Positions 11,237 through 21,924 of a stretch of 64,000 bases of DNA are shown here, piece after piece. Under the pieces are notes generated by a model. The model searched no databases, was not told the DNA's origin, and saw only the letters and a list, made by a program, of their open reading frames with translations. Location of the stretch: the NCBI GenBank assembly GCA_964036315.1, contig OZ038487.1, positions 51,843,219 through 51,907,218 of the forward strand. Direction: 5' to 3'. The position numbers were made by a program, and so were the translations under genes. Position 1 is the first letter of the stretch. Each line of letters opens with the position of its first letter. This stretch comes from Acanthosepion esculentum (Eukaryota > Mollusca > Cephalopoda > Sepiida > Sepiidae).

Positions 11237-11239
<3 letters not shown>
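11031..11239. mobile_element. 209-bp foldback element
   Basis: The outer arms 'aattgtctgaatgttttata' and its reverse complement ('tataaaacattcagacaatt') bound a second, inner inverted pair: 'aaggatgtattttattttac' against 'gtaaaattcatcctt'. Almost the whole interval can form one long hairpin. It ends on a (TA)n tract at 11,240. No coding sequence; probably a MITE. Confidence 0.75.

Positions 11240-11317
<78 letters not shown>
11240..11317. repeat. (TA)n(GA)n microsatellite
   Basis: About 48 bp of TA then about 30 bp of GA, lying exactly between the foldback element and the Tc1 element. Confidence 0.9.
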
Positions 11318-11320
<3 letters not shown>

Positions 11321-12919
11321 TAGCAAAAGTATTTAACACATCGGTTTTTTATAAATTTCACAATAAAAAATTGTTCAATTTGAATGATACTTACTTCAAA
11401 TATTTTAATGAACGTTGTCTAACTAAACATAAAGGAAAATTGAGAAACGTCATTTTTATGTACTTATATTGCCAATTTTTGACTTTGACTTTGTGCAAAA
11501 ATATTGAACACGATTTGTTAATATTTAGTACTATATCCTCTGTTCTGCCTTACAACCTCGAGTCATTTTCTGTAGTTTTCAACAAGCTTCTTGCATGATG
11601 ATTTTGGCAGTTTCACTCATTCTTCTTCACAGACTTTCTTCAGTTCCTTGATATTTTTTGATTTCTTGTGTATACTTTCAACTTCAACTTTTTCCATAAA
11701 TTTTCCATTGGATTGAGATCCAGTAACTGGGTAGGCCATTCCAGGACATCAGTTCCATTTTCATTGAACCAGTGTTGAGTTGTTTTAGTCATGTACTTTG
11801 GATCAATGTCCTGTTGGAATACAAAATCTCGGTTAAGCCCCAAACCTGTTGCACTTTTTAATAGATGGGTTGATAAGATTTGCTTGTATTTTGCTGCATT
11901 CATTATTCCTTTGATTACTTCCATTTCTCCAACTCCATTATATAAAAAACAACACCAAATCATTACACTTCCACCCATATATTTGATTGTGGGGATGGTG
12001 TTTACTGGGTTGTATTCAGTTCCTTTTTTCCACCATAATTGGGTGAACATGTTTCCCCTGAAAAGCTCAATTTTCATTTCATCTGACCAAATAACTTTCT
12101 TCCAGAATTCATCTGATTCAAATTCATAATCTTTAACAAATTTCAAACAGTCTTGCACATGTTTACATTTTAATAGTGGAGTCTTTCTTGTTGATCTAGA
12201 ATATAGGCCTGTACAATTCAGTGATCTCTTAATTTCTATCTTTACTTACTTCAATTCCAGCATTTTTCAGATCGTTCTGAATTTCTCTTTGACTCAAAAA
12301 TGGTTGTTTCTTCATATTCTGAGCTATATATCATTAAGTAACCTTTTTTAATTTACACAGATGACCACTCCTTTGAATATTTTCAGTAGTATCATATCTT
12401 TTCCACTTTTGAACAGCAGCACCCACTGTACACACAAGCAAATTTAAATCTTGAGCAATTTTTCAATATGCCTTACCATCTTTGTGCAGTTTTATAATCT
12501 TCTGTCACATATCATTTGACAATTCTTTTGTTTTAACCATTTTTATAAGTTTAGATAGTGGAACAGTCTGTATTGTATCAGACCTGTTATCACTATCTGT
12601 TTATTGAGTGATGTATTTGGTTAATACATATATTTAAGACAACCGGTGATTGGTTGAAGTACAAACCACATCAAAACAACTGAAAATAGTTTTAAAATAC
12701 CCTTTTTTACCGAATTATTTGTATAGGTGTTAAATACTTTTGCACACAGTCAAAGTCAAAAATTGGCAATATAAGTACATAAAAACGATGTTTCTCAATT
12801 TTCCTTTATATTTAGTTAAACAATGTTCATTAAAATATTCGAAGTAAGTATCATTCAAATTGAACAATTTTTTATTGTGAAATTTATAAAAAACCGATGT
12901 GTTAAATACTTTTGCTACC

Positions 12920-12923
<4 letters not shown>
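11318..12923 (-). mobile_element. Tc1-family transposon with long IR/DR-like termini
   Basis: About 200-bp terminal inverted repeats occupy 11,318-11,515 and 12,727-12,923. The outer end reads 'agtg(gg)tagcaaaagtattt' and the inner edge of each arm carries a second diverged version ('gtgcaaaaatattgaacac'). This is the IR/DR layout known from Tc1-type elements such as Sleeping Beauty, where the direct repeats bind transposase. The 1.6 kb length is standard for Tc1. TA tracts flank the element on both sides, matching TA target choice. The single gene between the arms is broken, so the copy is inactive. Confidence 0.85.
11520..12540 (-). pseudogene. Tc1-like transposase, broken
   Basis: The product would be a DD34E transposase that cuts and pastes Tc1-type transposons at TA sites. 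The start is MVKTKELSNDM at 12,540, followed at once by a TGA stop where relatives have Arg. The HTH region carries further stops and frameshifts. The longest intact part (12,158-11,640) holds the catalytic core: VIWSDEMKIELF (first Asp), a 'CRVWWKK'-like block, GGSVMIWCCF, 'VFQQDIDPKY' (second Asp) and 'PMENLWKKLK' (Glu). After a frameshift the C-terminus 'ELKKVCEEEWVKLPKSSCKK' is recoverable at about 11,650-11,590. Catalytic residues survive, but the N-terminal DNA-binding half is interrupted. Confidence 0.85.

Positions 12924-12925
<2 letters not shown>

Positions 12926-12963
<38 letters not shown>
12926..12963. repeat. (TA)n microsatellite flanking the Tc1 right end
   Basis: Pure TA run that begins directly at the right inverted repeat. 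Confidence 0.9.
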
Positions 12964-12965
<2 letters not shown>

Positions 12966-13144
12966 CTCATACCCATCTAAAATACAGTTCTGCAAAAAAT
13001 GTATATACCTACCTACATGTGACACACATGCAGCCAGCATAACCATATATTTACACAGACTGTGTGTGTAAACATGCTGTCTAAATATCCATGCATGTAA
13101 ACATATTTATATATATGCATAATTAGTTGAATAAAGCGTTTTTC

Positions 13145-13196
<52 letters not shown>

Positions 13197-13788
13197 TGAG
13201 CTCAGACTGCTACTTAAATTTCACATTCCTGCAATCGGCAGACTACCAGCATTTTTGCTCTATCCTAGTGATCTTAGCATTAAACACTGTTGGTTATGGT
13301 TTAGGTAGATGTCAGCCTTTTGTTTTGTTTTTTTCTTAGTTTGTTTAATTTCACATTCACATATAGTTTTTCTTGATTTTTGTTCTTAGTAAATTGTATT
13401 TTTTTTTTTATTTGAGTAGTTTTCTTTTGGTCACTAGCTCACAGATTATTCTGATTATATTTATATACTTGACTACCCGTGACCCATTGGGTCACTGACG
13501 GTTCAGGTTATAAAACATTGAAACTGATTTCAACATTAAAAAAAAATTGTCTGTTTGAAGAAAATTGAAATAAAAATATTTACTGTATGAACAAGTCATA
13601 TTTTAAAATCTTATTCACTTAAAATAATTTTTAAATCAGATTATCTTAGACATATTTTTTAATATGCCAAAAATATTTTCATTGAAATATTTTTAAATCA
13701 CAGAGTGGGAAGAGAGAGGTGGAAAGAAATTTAAATCATTATTTGTCTGACTGCCAATGTACACACAATTCACAAACTTTTAGTATTG

Positions 13789-13792
<4 letters not shown>
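12964..13792. other. AT-rich spacer with one (TA)n(GA)n tract
   Basis: Holds a (TA)n(GA)n microsatellite at about 13,147-13,198 and otherwise no recognised feature. Confidence 0.35.

Positions 13793-13841
<49 letters not shown>
13793..13841. repeat. (TA)n microsatellite
   Basis: Pure TA run of about 50 bp. Confidence 0.9.
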
Positions 13842-13844
<3 letters not shown>

Positions 13845-14012
13845 CAAACCAGTGATTTGAGGAGTGAAACCATGGTATCTTGGTAAGATTGTCTTATCTT
13901 TTAATGAGAAAATTTGAGAATGTTGCTCCATCAACTAGGTATTGATCATCTTCTAAAATTTGCTGGAATTGGTTTGATTTATCCCATAGTTGATTTATAC
14001 AAAAAGAAATTT

Positions 14013-14130
<118 letters not shown>

Positions 14131-14208
14131 GTAAAAGTGGACACTGAGGTCAACAACCATGAAATAGACTGTCACTGCTAGATGTTGACATCAATGTCTA
14201 TTTTTATA
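14131..14208. mobile_element. Palindromic MITE, internally deleted copy
   Basis: 'taaaagtggacactgaggtc' at the left and 'gacatcaatgtctattttta' at the right reproduce the ends of the 9.4 kb MITE. The centre is shortened to about 30 bp. Confidence 0.65.
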
Positions 14209-14554
14209 TTTACATACACTCTATCCCTGATATTGAGCTCTTTAACCCATAAATACCTGAAAACTATATTTTTTATTATATATATATATATATATATGCA
14301 CACATGCACAGTTACAGTCATGTTAAGAGGTTCTCAGAACCTCATACACAACGAAACATAATTTTAATTAAAGAAAATTCTGAAAACTTCTGCACACTCC
14401 ACATGCCTAAACACACACTCCATACCATATATACTTTATGTAAACCATATACAAACACATACTAACCATAATATATTTTCCCTTTCAGCAAGGTTTAGAA
14501 TATATAGAGGTAAAAGTCCTCTCAAAGATGCCACTTTCCAGGTGGATATTTGTA

Positions 14555-14672
14555 GACTTTTATATAAACCTGAACAATATCTGTTTCATGCTAAAATGCA
14601 ATCTTCAAGCATGAAGACTGTATTTAAGCATAAAACAGACTGTCACTGCTGGGTGTGACCTCAATGTCCACT

Positions 14673-14673
<1 letters not shown>
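14555..14673. mobile_element. Palindromic MITE, partial copy
   Basis: The loop region 'cttcaagcatgaagactg' and the right arm '...ctgtcactgctgggtgtgac' followed by 'ctcaatgtccactcttata' match the same MITE family. The left outer arm is degraded. It ends on a (TA)n run at 14,675-14,703. Confidence 0.6.
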
Positions 14674-14703
<30 letters not shown>

Positions 14704-14707
<4 letters not shown>

Positions 14708-14987
14708 ATTGTTCCATCTTCCCTGATGACTACCATCTCACACATCAACACCTACATTCAATCTAGATCATTGTTTCCTCTCAAATGACTTTGAAGGTGG
14801 CTCTCCAAACCAGCAACTGATTTACAAGGCCTATAGCATATATGAGAGATTCACATACTTCCCTGCAGATCACACATGTAGTAACACCGGGTCATCGAGG
14901 TGACACAGTGAGGTCCTATCTCATGTGATTTCAGATGATTAACATACCCTTTTCAGTACTACATATACTAAATTGTTTACATCTTTT

Positions 14988-14994
<7 letters not shown>
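14704..14994. other. Unassigned spacer
   Basis: About 290 bp without a recognised gene or repeat, bounded on both sides by (TA)n tracts. Confidence 0.3.
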
Positions 14995-15026
<32 letters not shown>

Positions 15027-15030
<4 letters not shown>

Positions 15031-15901
15031 GTGATGGGTAAATTGTTGCCATTTTACATTTTTAATTTCACATATGTGCATTGTTTTTTTTTATTTTCTC
15101 GACTGCCCAGTATAGTAAGGTAAGTTGGGCACAATCTGTGAAAAAAAGACCACTATGACGCAATTCATTCTGCCAGAAATTTGGAAATGGTATGCTGTAC
15201 TGCTTGACACTTTCATTAGAAGCTCCAATACAAACATTTCCGAGTGTTTCGGTATCAATTTGATCACTGTGCAGAGGATTCAGAAAGAGTTGGGTAAGTA
15301 TAATGGTGATTATGAAAGTACACTAGCTTGGGAAACTTACTCTGATTGTTCTAAGAAGAAAACTCCTGAATGTTTGGTTAGAGCCTCAGACTCAACCCAG
15401 AGGCCTACATCAAGTGCCTTGAGGAGGTAGTGCTGCCTTGGGTCAAGTGGGTGACTGCTAGAAGATCCTATGTCTGGCAACAGGGCTCTACACCATGCCA
15501 CACAAGTAGGAGAACACATTCATGGCTGTCAGACAATTTCTGCGACCACATCAATCCTTACAATTGTCCACCTATCTCCCCAGTCTGAAACAACCTTCAT
15601 TATTATGTGTGGGGTGCAGTTGAGTGAGAGACCAACAAAGCTCCTTGTAACTATGAACTGAAGGCAAGAATTATGGCAGCATTCACCAACTTAAACAAGG
15701 AGACTGTCCAGAAGAGTTGCAGGAGATTCCAAAGTTGTCTGGAGACCATAGTTGAAACCAATGGCAATTTTATTGAATAAATTTACTCTTTAGTATTTCA
15801 AGGTATTTTTGTCTAATTTTGGTAAATATATTTGTTAAAATGAGATGTCAGAGTTATTTTCATTTTTGCATAATTTAGATGGCAATTTATCCATCACAGC
15901 A
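15027..15901 (+). mobile_element. Internally deleted mariner-family transposon
   Basis: Ends are inverted repeats: left 'gggtgtgatgggtaaattg' and right 'caatttatccatcacagca'. The left end is preceded by a (TA)n tract. The remaining gene starts MTQFILPEIWKWYAVLLD (about 15,155) with the HTH part 'SECFGINLITVQRIQKELG'. After 'SKKKTPE' it jumps, with a frame change near 15,370, to the C-terminal third ('GLRLNPEAYIKCLEEVVLPW'). Roughly the middle of the transposase, including the first catalytic Asp region, is absent. The second Asp site reads QQG and the third-Asp region is also mutated. It is therefore a non-autonomous, dead derivative. Confidence 0.8.
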
Positions 15902-16082
15902 TATGTGTGTGTGTGAACAGTTGCATATACATTTATTTATATTTATTTATTTGATTATTAAAAAAATGAGAGATTAGAAATTTCTGAAATAATTCATGAT
16001 CTATGGCATTTTCAAGGATATTATTGCAGCATTTTATGTCTAATCTGATACAATCCTGAACAGATATGAAATGTTTTCCATG

Positions 16083-16160
16083 ACCAAGTTGGTTTAAAGC
16101 ATGTTGGATCTAATCACAGTTCCATCTACCCAGGGGGACACAGGTTCGAATCCTGCCAGA
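16083..16160 (+). pseudogene. tRNA(Ser)-like sequence
   Basis: An A-box-like 'tgaccaagttggtttaaagc' is followed 40 bp later by a perfect B box 'ggttcgaatcc' inside a T-arm 'cagg-ttcgaat-cctg'. Spacing is like a class-II tRNA. The anticodon stem has an enlarged loop and the acceptor stem pairs poorly, so this is a tRNA pseudogene or a SINE head rather than a working tRNA. Confidence 0.4.
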
Positions 16161-16384
16161 GAGTGCATATTTTTCCTTTATAAGATTTATGGAATATTCA
16201 GGACAGTAGATGAAAATAAATAAATATACTGTTTGATAAATAAACAGAGCATCTACTAAAATATTAGTATCCACTAAAAGTAACATTTAAAGTGATAAAA
16301 TATTCCTTGTGCTAATTAAATGTATATTATAACACTGATTAAATAAGGAACGAATAGGAAATCTTTAAAAATTTGACATGTTTC

Positions 16385-16432
16385 ACTATTTATTTTGCAT
16401 AATTTAGATGGCAATTTATCCATCGCAACATA
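16385..16432. repeat. Solo terminus of the 15.0 kb transposon
   Basis: 'ttgcataatttagatggcaa' followed by 'tttatccatcgcaacata' is a near copy of the right end of the element at 15,865-15,905, including its (TG)n flank. No body is attached. Confidence 0.65.
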
Positions 16433-16535
16433 TGTGTGTGTGTGTGTGTGTGTTTGTGTGTGTGTCTCTCTCTCTCTCTAAGTTAATAAATTTATAATAA
16501 GGAAAACATTTTTTACACTGTATAGAAACAAGCAA

Positions 16536-16952
16536 ATCTTTATGCTTGTAATGAAGCTCTATTTAAAGCAATTCAACCACTGCACATATGTGAGGTTTAA
16601 CCATCACTTTTTATAGTAGAATAATTCAAGGAGGAGCACAGTTATGGCTACATTCACCACAAATGTAAATATCTCTGCCACAAGGTAATAAAGGAAAGTG
16701 AGAAGAAAGGACTATGAGAAACTAAGACAACATAGCAAAAGAGACAGCCTAAATTCTCTGAGCAACAAATTGGTGACATCAGAATCAATCAAATATAGAA
16801 AGGTAAAGAAAACAGACAAGCCTTTAAGCTTGTAATGAAGCTTTATTCAAAACAATTCAACCACTGCACATATCTGAGGTTTGACCATCATTTTTTACAG
16901 TAGAGTAGATTGAAGGGGAGACAATTGTGGTTGCCTTCACCACATCCAATGA
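16536..16952. repeat. Tandem duplication, about 284-bp period
   Basis: 'cttgtaatgaagct...attcaaccactgcacatat' at 16,545 recurs at 16,829, and similarity continues for about 120 bp ('gaggttt-accatcattttt...gccttcacca'). Between the copies lies unrelated sequence. No coding potential recognised. Confidence 0.65.
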
Positions 16953-17089
16953 AAATATTTTTAAACATCATCTCTTTCCTTGTCAATAGACTTAATTCAA
17001 TGCTTCTTCATAGATCATGTAGATCAAATATTCTACAGTGAATATTTCAAATCAAAATCATTGTTTTTTTTTATAAATTAATACTAAAT

Positions 17090-17540
17090 TAATTTCTACT
17101 TATTATTCTTTTAATAATAATTTTTATTTTTTTATTTTGATATAATAATAAATTTATACAAGCTGAAAGTACCACCTTTTTCCAATATGAAATTTTCCGA
17201 AAGAGGATTAATTTTTTTAGTGCCATACAAAAATTCTCCAATCCCCAAATAACCCATTTCTTTGCGCTGGCACAACTGACATTACTGTATTTTATTTGAA
17301 GAGTATTTGGAAAAAATAAAAAGAATAAAGAAAAAGAAGTTCTTACAGCACAGGTTGGAAATGGTAATAAAATTATCGGAATGTCCCACACATTGAGGCA
17401 CCAGTTAATTCTTCTTGTTTTTAATTTTATTTTTCCTGAATCAATCTTTGTTCTTCTTCAGAAATTAAGAAGAAGATGAACATTTCAAATGCTCTACAAA
17501 AGCTGATAATTACTAATGAACATTTCCAGTTGCTATTTCG
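17090..17540 (-). repeat. Unclassified dispersed repeat, continuous copy
   Basis: The segment 17,285-17,375 recurs at 18,655-18,745 and the segment 17,400-17,530 recurs at 19,840-19,955. The minus-strand frame here (ending about 17,089) and the one at 18,599-18,835 share an 'LPTFVARTSS'-like stretch. Possibly a retroelement of unknown type. Confidence 0.45.
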
Positions 17541-17985
17541 GCAAACTCCATTTGTTAATTAATTTTCAGAAGTGTCTCTAAAAGCCAAAAGAAAAACCCC
17601 AAAGTAAACCTTCTTTGTGTCAAACAGACACAGTGTTGTGTTCTCAATCAAAAATCCAACAAGAAGATAATAAAAATAATTCAATCATTTTTTTTTGTCT
17701 TCCAATAACTTAATTATATACAAGGTTGTCTAAAGTTTGCAAGACTAAAATGTGTACAAATAGATTTCATGTCAGGTAAAATGCTGGCGGAATGTCACCA
17801 TAATGAAGTCACACTAAAAGCTTCCAGATAATAAAACCATCAATTAGATAAGTGGCAAAATCTTACAAGTTTGAAACCTGGAAAAAAAAGAAACAAATAA
17901 AAATGAACTGAAATCATAATTAAATATTTTTATCAATTTTTGCTTCTCATCAAAGTTTATTTGCTTTTTTTTTAATCAAGCAAGA
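17541..17985. other. Unassigned AT-rich sequence
   Basis: Nothing recognised. Confidence 0.3.
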
Positions 17986-17989
17986 CAAT

Positions 17990-18540
17990 ATAGCCACTAA
18001 GGCACAAGGGGTTACTAAGTGTGAAAGAATAAAAAAAAGAGAAACATTATTGAAGTGTAATTACAATAAAAGAGCAATCAAGAAGACAGTAAATAATGAT
18101 TGACATTGCATTTAAACTTTTGAAGACCAGTTGGCTGAAAACATGAAGCTAGAAGAGAGTTCCATAAGCAATGAGTCCAAGAGAAGAACCTGTTAGCATA
18201 GAACTTCCTAGCCAATTCAGCTGTAAATTTATAAGACCTTGTTACCAGTCTAGTACTGCACTTAAATTCATAAAGTCAATGTACCATTGATCAGAACAAT
18301 TACCATGAAAATATTTATAGAAAGGGCACAGAGATGCTACATTAATGTGGTTGGAAAGTGACTGAAGCCAAGAAGCCTGTCAGGACCAATAACATTACAG
18401 ATTCTTCTTTGGATTTTATCAAGAATATCTAAATATATAGCAGGAGTACCAGAACCTATGTGGCAGCAATATTCAAGGCATAGATGAATGGTAGACACCA
18501 AAAAGGCACTGTTAGATTTAAAGTAGAAAACATTCAAAAT
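17990..18540 (-). mobile_element. LINE-B 3' portion
   Basis: The minus strand reads 'STIHLCLEYCCHIGSGTPAIYLDILDKIQRRICNVIGPD' (18,520-18,370), the same RT block as at 4.1 kb. It then continues into the 'FELHTTRL', LWNS-type end and 3' UTR (18,250-17,990). Stops and indels occur throughout. It is the longest LINE-B fragment that retains both the RT C-terminus and the 3' UTR. Confidence 0.75.
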
Positions 18541-18599
18541 TATTCTTTAGTTTGTGCACTAACTCCATCATGCACTCCTACCAGAAATCAACAATTCTT

Positions 18600-18760
18600 T
18601 AGTTCCACCTGTTCAGAACATTTTTTAATACTTTTGTCTCAAACAGAGTGTATTTATTTGAAGAATATTTGGTGAAAAGAAAAATAACAAGTCTGGAAGA
18701 AGTTCTTGCAACAAAGGTTGGAATGTTAATAAAATTATAGGAATATTTAAAGCAGTTTGA
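18600..18760 (-). repeat. Unclassified dispersed repeat, left half of split copy
   Basis: Matches 17,285-17,375 (see that entry). Similarity stops at about 18,750 and resumes at 19,835, suggesting about 1.1 kb inserted between the halves. Confidence 0.4.
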
Positions 18761-18769
18761 TGTCTCACT

Positions 18770-19595
18770 AGTCTTTAGAAAATCATCATTGCACTCCATG
18801 TAAAAAATGAGGTTTGATGTCATAAGTAAGAACACTAAAAATTATATTCATAGCTTTTACCAATTTTTGATTCTGAAAGATCATCCGAAAAAATATACAA
18901 AAATACCTAATTTTTGCATATTTTTGCTTAGAAACCGACTTCAAAATTTTATTATTTCAAAACAAGTCCAAATAAAGTTGATATTTTTGTATTAGAAACA
19001 TTGAATGGAAAATATATTCAAACCAGAATTCTAATTAGGAATCAATACAAGCAAAATACACATTTTTTTACTGTATTTGATAAATAAAAACTGTCAAAAA
19101 AATTGTAAAAGATTACAAAAAAGGCTACTCATTGAATAAGAGGTTAGATCACAATTAATAAAAACAAAAAATAGATGTAAGTTTATGTAACTCTCTAATA
19201 CTGCTAGGCACACAAACTGAAAATCCTACTAAAACAACTGCATTGTATAACATTACATCATAATATAGCTAAATTGTTTAGTATAATTCTCTTTAAAGTA
19301 AATGATGGTCTTATTTAATGTCCCTATGAGTTAGTAATAATATACTAGTGCCATGTGTCATGTCCATATATAATTTGTAAACCTTTAGTAAATTAAAAAT
19401 TTTATGAGACTGTGTTATAAGTCTTTCACTGATCACCAGAATGAAATTCCAATGCTACAGATTTGGACCTAAACTTAATCTTTAAACTTATCTCTTCAAA
19501 AAAATGGTAATGATTTGGAAAAAAATAATTTTTGTTGGTATTTATCATGTCAAACTCCAACTTTCCAAAATTGACCCACTGTTGTAGCATACCTA
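18770..19595. other. AT-rich sequence, possible insertion inside a split repeat
   Basis: No gene or known family recognised. Confidence 0.3.
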
Positions 19596-19599
19596 CGGA

Positions 19600-19832
19600 C
19601 AATAATGGGTATGTCCCCATTCACATAAATACAGTAGTAAATACTGTATGTTGGTCTGCAGTTGGAGATTCATTGTGGAATTCACTTGACTCACTTCTAG
19701 CAGTTGACTACTACTTCTATATGCTGCTGGCGAATCTTGTTGTTCTTGTCCTAAGTATTATCATTCATTACCATCCTTTGTTTGATTATTCTATTCAGTA
19801 ACCTTCCCTAGGTTGCAACACCCACCCTATTA
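19600..19832 (+). repeat. Dispersed repeat E, copy 1
   Basis: 'gggtatgtcccc...' through 'tgctgctggcgaatcttgtt' and '...attcagtaaccttccctagg' is a diverged copy of the sequence duplicated at 60,550-61,095. Function and class unknown. Confidence 0.6.
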
Positions 19833-19834
19833 AG

Positions 19835-19960
19835 GAACCAGTTAAATCTTCTTGTTTTTAATTTTATTTTTCCTGAAACAATCTTTGTTCTTTTTCAGAA
19901 ATTAAGGAGATATGTATTTCAAATTCTCCAGAGAAGCTGATGATTACTAGCGAACATTTA
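19835..19960 (-). repeat. Unclassified dispersed repeat, right half of split copy
   Basis: Matches 17,400-17,530 with few differences ('ccagttaa-tcttcttg' through 'agaaattaag'). Confidence 0.55.
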
Positions 19961-19964
19961 TAAA

Positions 19965-20285
19965 ACACAAGAAGTTACTGAGAGAGAAAGAAATTAAGAA
20001 AATGCCATAGAGGAGAAAGTACAATAAAAGAACAAGATTCAAAAAGACAGATGGCGATTGGCATGGCATTTAAATTTTTGAAGATCATAGTTGACAGGAA
20101 AGCAAGAAGTTGGAAGATAGTTCCATCGCTGAGAAGTGCAAGAAACTATTAGAATAGAACTTATGGTTAAATCCATCAATTTCAACAATAAAATGATCAG
20201 ACCTAGTTGCTAATTTAGTAGTATGCTTAAATTCATCAGTTCAAGGTACCAAAGGGGAAATCTCATAGCTATTTCAATAGGAAAA
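19965..20285 (-). mobile_element. LINE-B 3' end
   Basis: The minus strand contains the degraded C-terminal coding end ('atggcatttaaatttttgaa' reversed, about 20,063) and its 3' UTR (19,970-20,050), as in the other LINE-B copies. Confidence 0.65.
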
Positions 20286-20344
20286 TGAAGAGATCTTTAC
20301 AGCCTGAACAAGCAATGCTATTTGTGCTGAGATGAAACACCCAC

Positions 20345-20413
20345 ATTTCTTGCATTTACTTGCCTCCACATGGAGGCAGAATGTGACACATGGTTGTTTT
20401 TCATGTGGGATAG

Positions 20414-20450
<37 letters not shown>
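20345..20450 (+). repeat. Dispersed repeat G, left part ending in (TA)n
   Basis: 'aatgtgacacatggttgttt' followed by 'ttcatgtgggata' and (TA)n. The sequence resumes at 21,338 after the mariner with (TA)n and 'gggctgaggataaaaactat'. A second copy of the repeat without mariner lies at 21,640-21,900. Confidence 0.6.
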
Positions 20451-20454
<4 letters not shown>

Positions 20455-21337
20455 GGTCATTCAATAAATAAGGTGAATTTTTCTGTATAAGGACTTCTAA
20501 TACAGATAGAAGCTTATTTTTTTTTTTGTTTTACTTCTTTTTCACATGAATTTAATTTCTTTTGCAGATTAAAAAAAAAAATTCAGAGTTTTGGCAATTA
20601 ACAATGATGGCCGACCAAGAAGCATGCTCCAGGATTGAACAGCAGTCAGTTATCAAGTTTTTGGTTTCTGAAGGGTGCAAACCAGTTGAAAAACATAGGA
20701 GAATGTCAACTGTGTATGGTGCCACATGTTTCAGCCAAAAAAATGTATACAAGTGGGCTAAATTATTGAAGAAGGGCAGAGCAGTGTTGAGGATGAAGAC
20801 AGGCCTGGGAGGCCTACAGAAGTGAGGTCTCCTGAGGTGATCGAATCAGTCAATGACCTCATTCAATCTGACAGAAGGGTGACAGTGGATGACACTGCAA
20901 GGACTTTGAGCTTATCTGTTGGGACAGCACACAAGGTCAGCTGCCGGTGGGTGCTAAAGATGCTTACTGCAGAGCACAAACAGCACAGCAGCCCAAACGG
21001 TGCAGACCATCAACGAGGTGGGCTGGGAACTGCTCCCTCATCCCCCTTACAGCCCAGACCTTGCCCCTTCAGACTTTCACCTGTTTGGTCCCTTGAAAGC
21101 GTTCCCGAGAGGCACAAAGTTTAAAAGTGACGATGAAGTCAAAAGTTTTGTAAGCGACTGGCTGAGACATCAGTCCAAAGATTTTTACGCTGAGGGAATA
21201 CGGAAGCTTGTGCACAGATGGGAAAAGTGTGTGACAGTGCTGGGAGACTATGTTGAAAAATTAAAAAAAAGTAAGCTTCTATCTGTATTAGAAGTCCTTA
21301 TACCGAAAAATTCACCTTATTTATTGAATGACCCTCG
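20451..21337 (+). mobile_element. Mariner transposon, internally deleted (887 bp)
   Basis: Terminal inverted repeats of about 70 bp start 'tgagggtcattcaataaata' and end 'gaatgaccctcg', flanked on both sides by TA tracts. The gene begins MMADQEACSRIEQQSVIKF (about 20,604), with the paired HTH region intact to 'LKKGR'. A one-base frameshift follows near 20,790, then 'VRSPEVIESVNDLIQSDRRVTVDD'. Compared with full-length relatives, a short piece is missing before 'VSCRW', and a large deletion joins 'TAEHKQ' to 'HTAAQTVQTINEVGWELLPHPPYSPDLAPSDFHLF'. The first and second catalytic Asp regions are lost while the third (APSDFHLF) is kept. The terminal 'IRKLVHRWEKCVTVLGDYVEKLK' is well preserved. It cannot make active transposase. 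Confidence 0.88.
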
Positions 21338-21341
21338 TATG

Positions 21342-21400
<59 letters not shown>

Positions 21401-21900
21401 GGGCTGAGGATAAAAACTATCTTGCCCCCACAACCACTGTCATGCTGGCATTGGTATTCACTAAATCTCCCACACAATTTTGTGTAATAAAGGATATTCT
21501 GTTGTTGTAGGGTTGGGATCTCCAGGACTAGATATCTGTACCATGTGAAAGAAAGAGCAGATACTACACTTTGATTCTTAAGAAATGGTCTGAGGAAAAG
21601 ACACTTTGATCTTTTATTTACTCATCTTCTCACAGTGGTAGGATGCGACACAAGGATGTTTTTAATGTGAGGTGCCTATGTGTATGCATAAAAGCCCAAG
21701 ATAAAAATTGCCCAGTCCATAAAACTACTGTTATGTTGATGTTGGTATTCCACCAATCCTCCCTCTCTGGTGCAATGAGGGAGGTGATGCCACAAAGTTG
21801 GAATCCTCAGAACCAGACATCCCTCAAGGCTTTTCCATGAACAGAAACATGGCAGAGAGGTGAAGAATGGATATTACATACTACTCCTAGCCCAATGGCC
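21338..21900 (+). repeat. Dispersed repeat G, right part and second tandem copy
   Basis: The first copy resumes after (TA)n at about 21,400 ('gggctgaggataaaaactat', 'accactgtcatgctggcatt'). A diverged second copy begins near 21,625 ('taggatgcgacacaaggatg...') and repeats the same order ('aaagcccaagataaaaattg...'). In the second copy the mariner site is only 'tgtgtatgcata', an empty-site equivalent. Confidence 0.6.
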
Positions 21901-21924
21901 AGGAAAAGGAAATTTGATCCTCAT

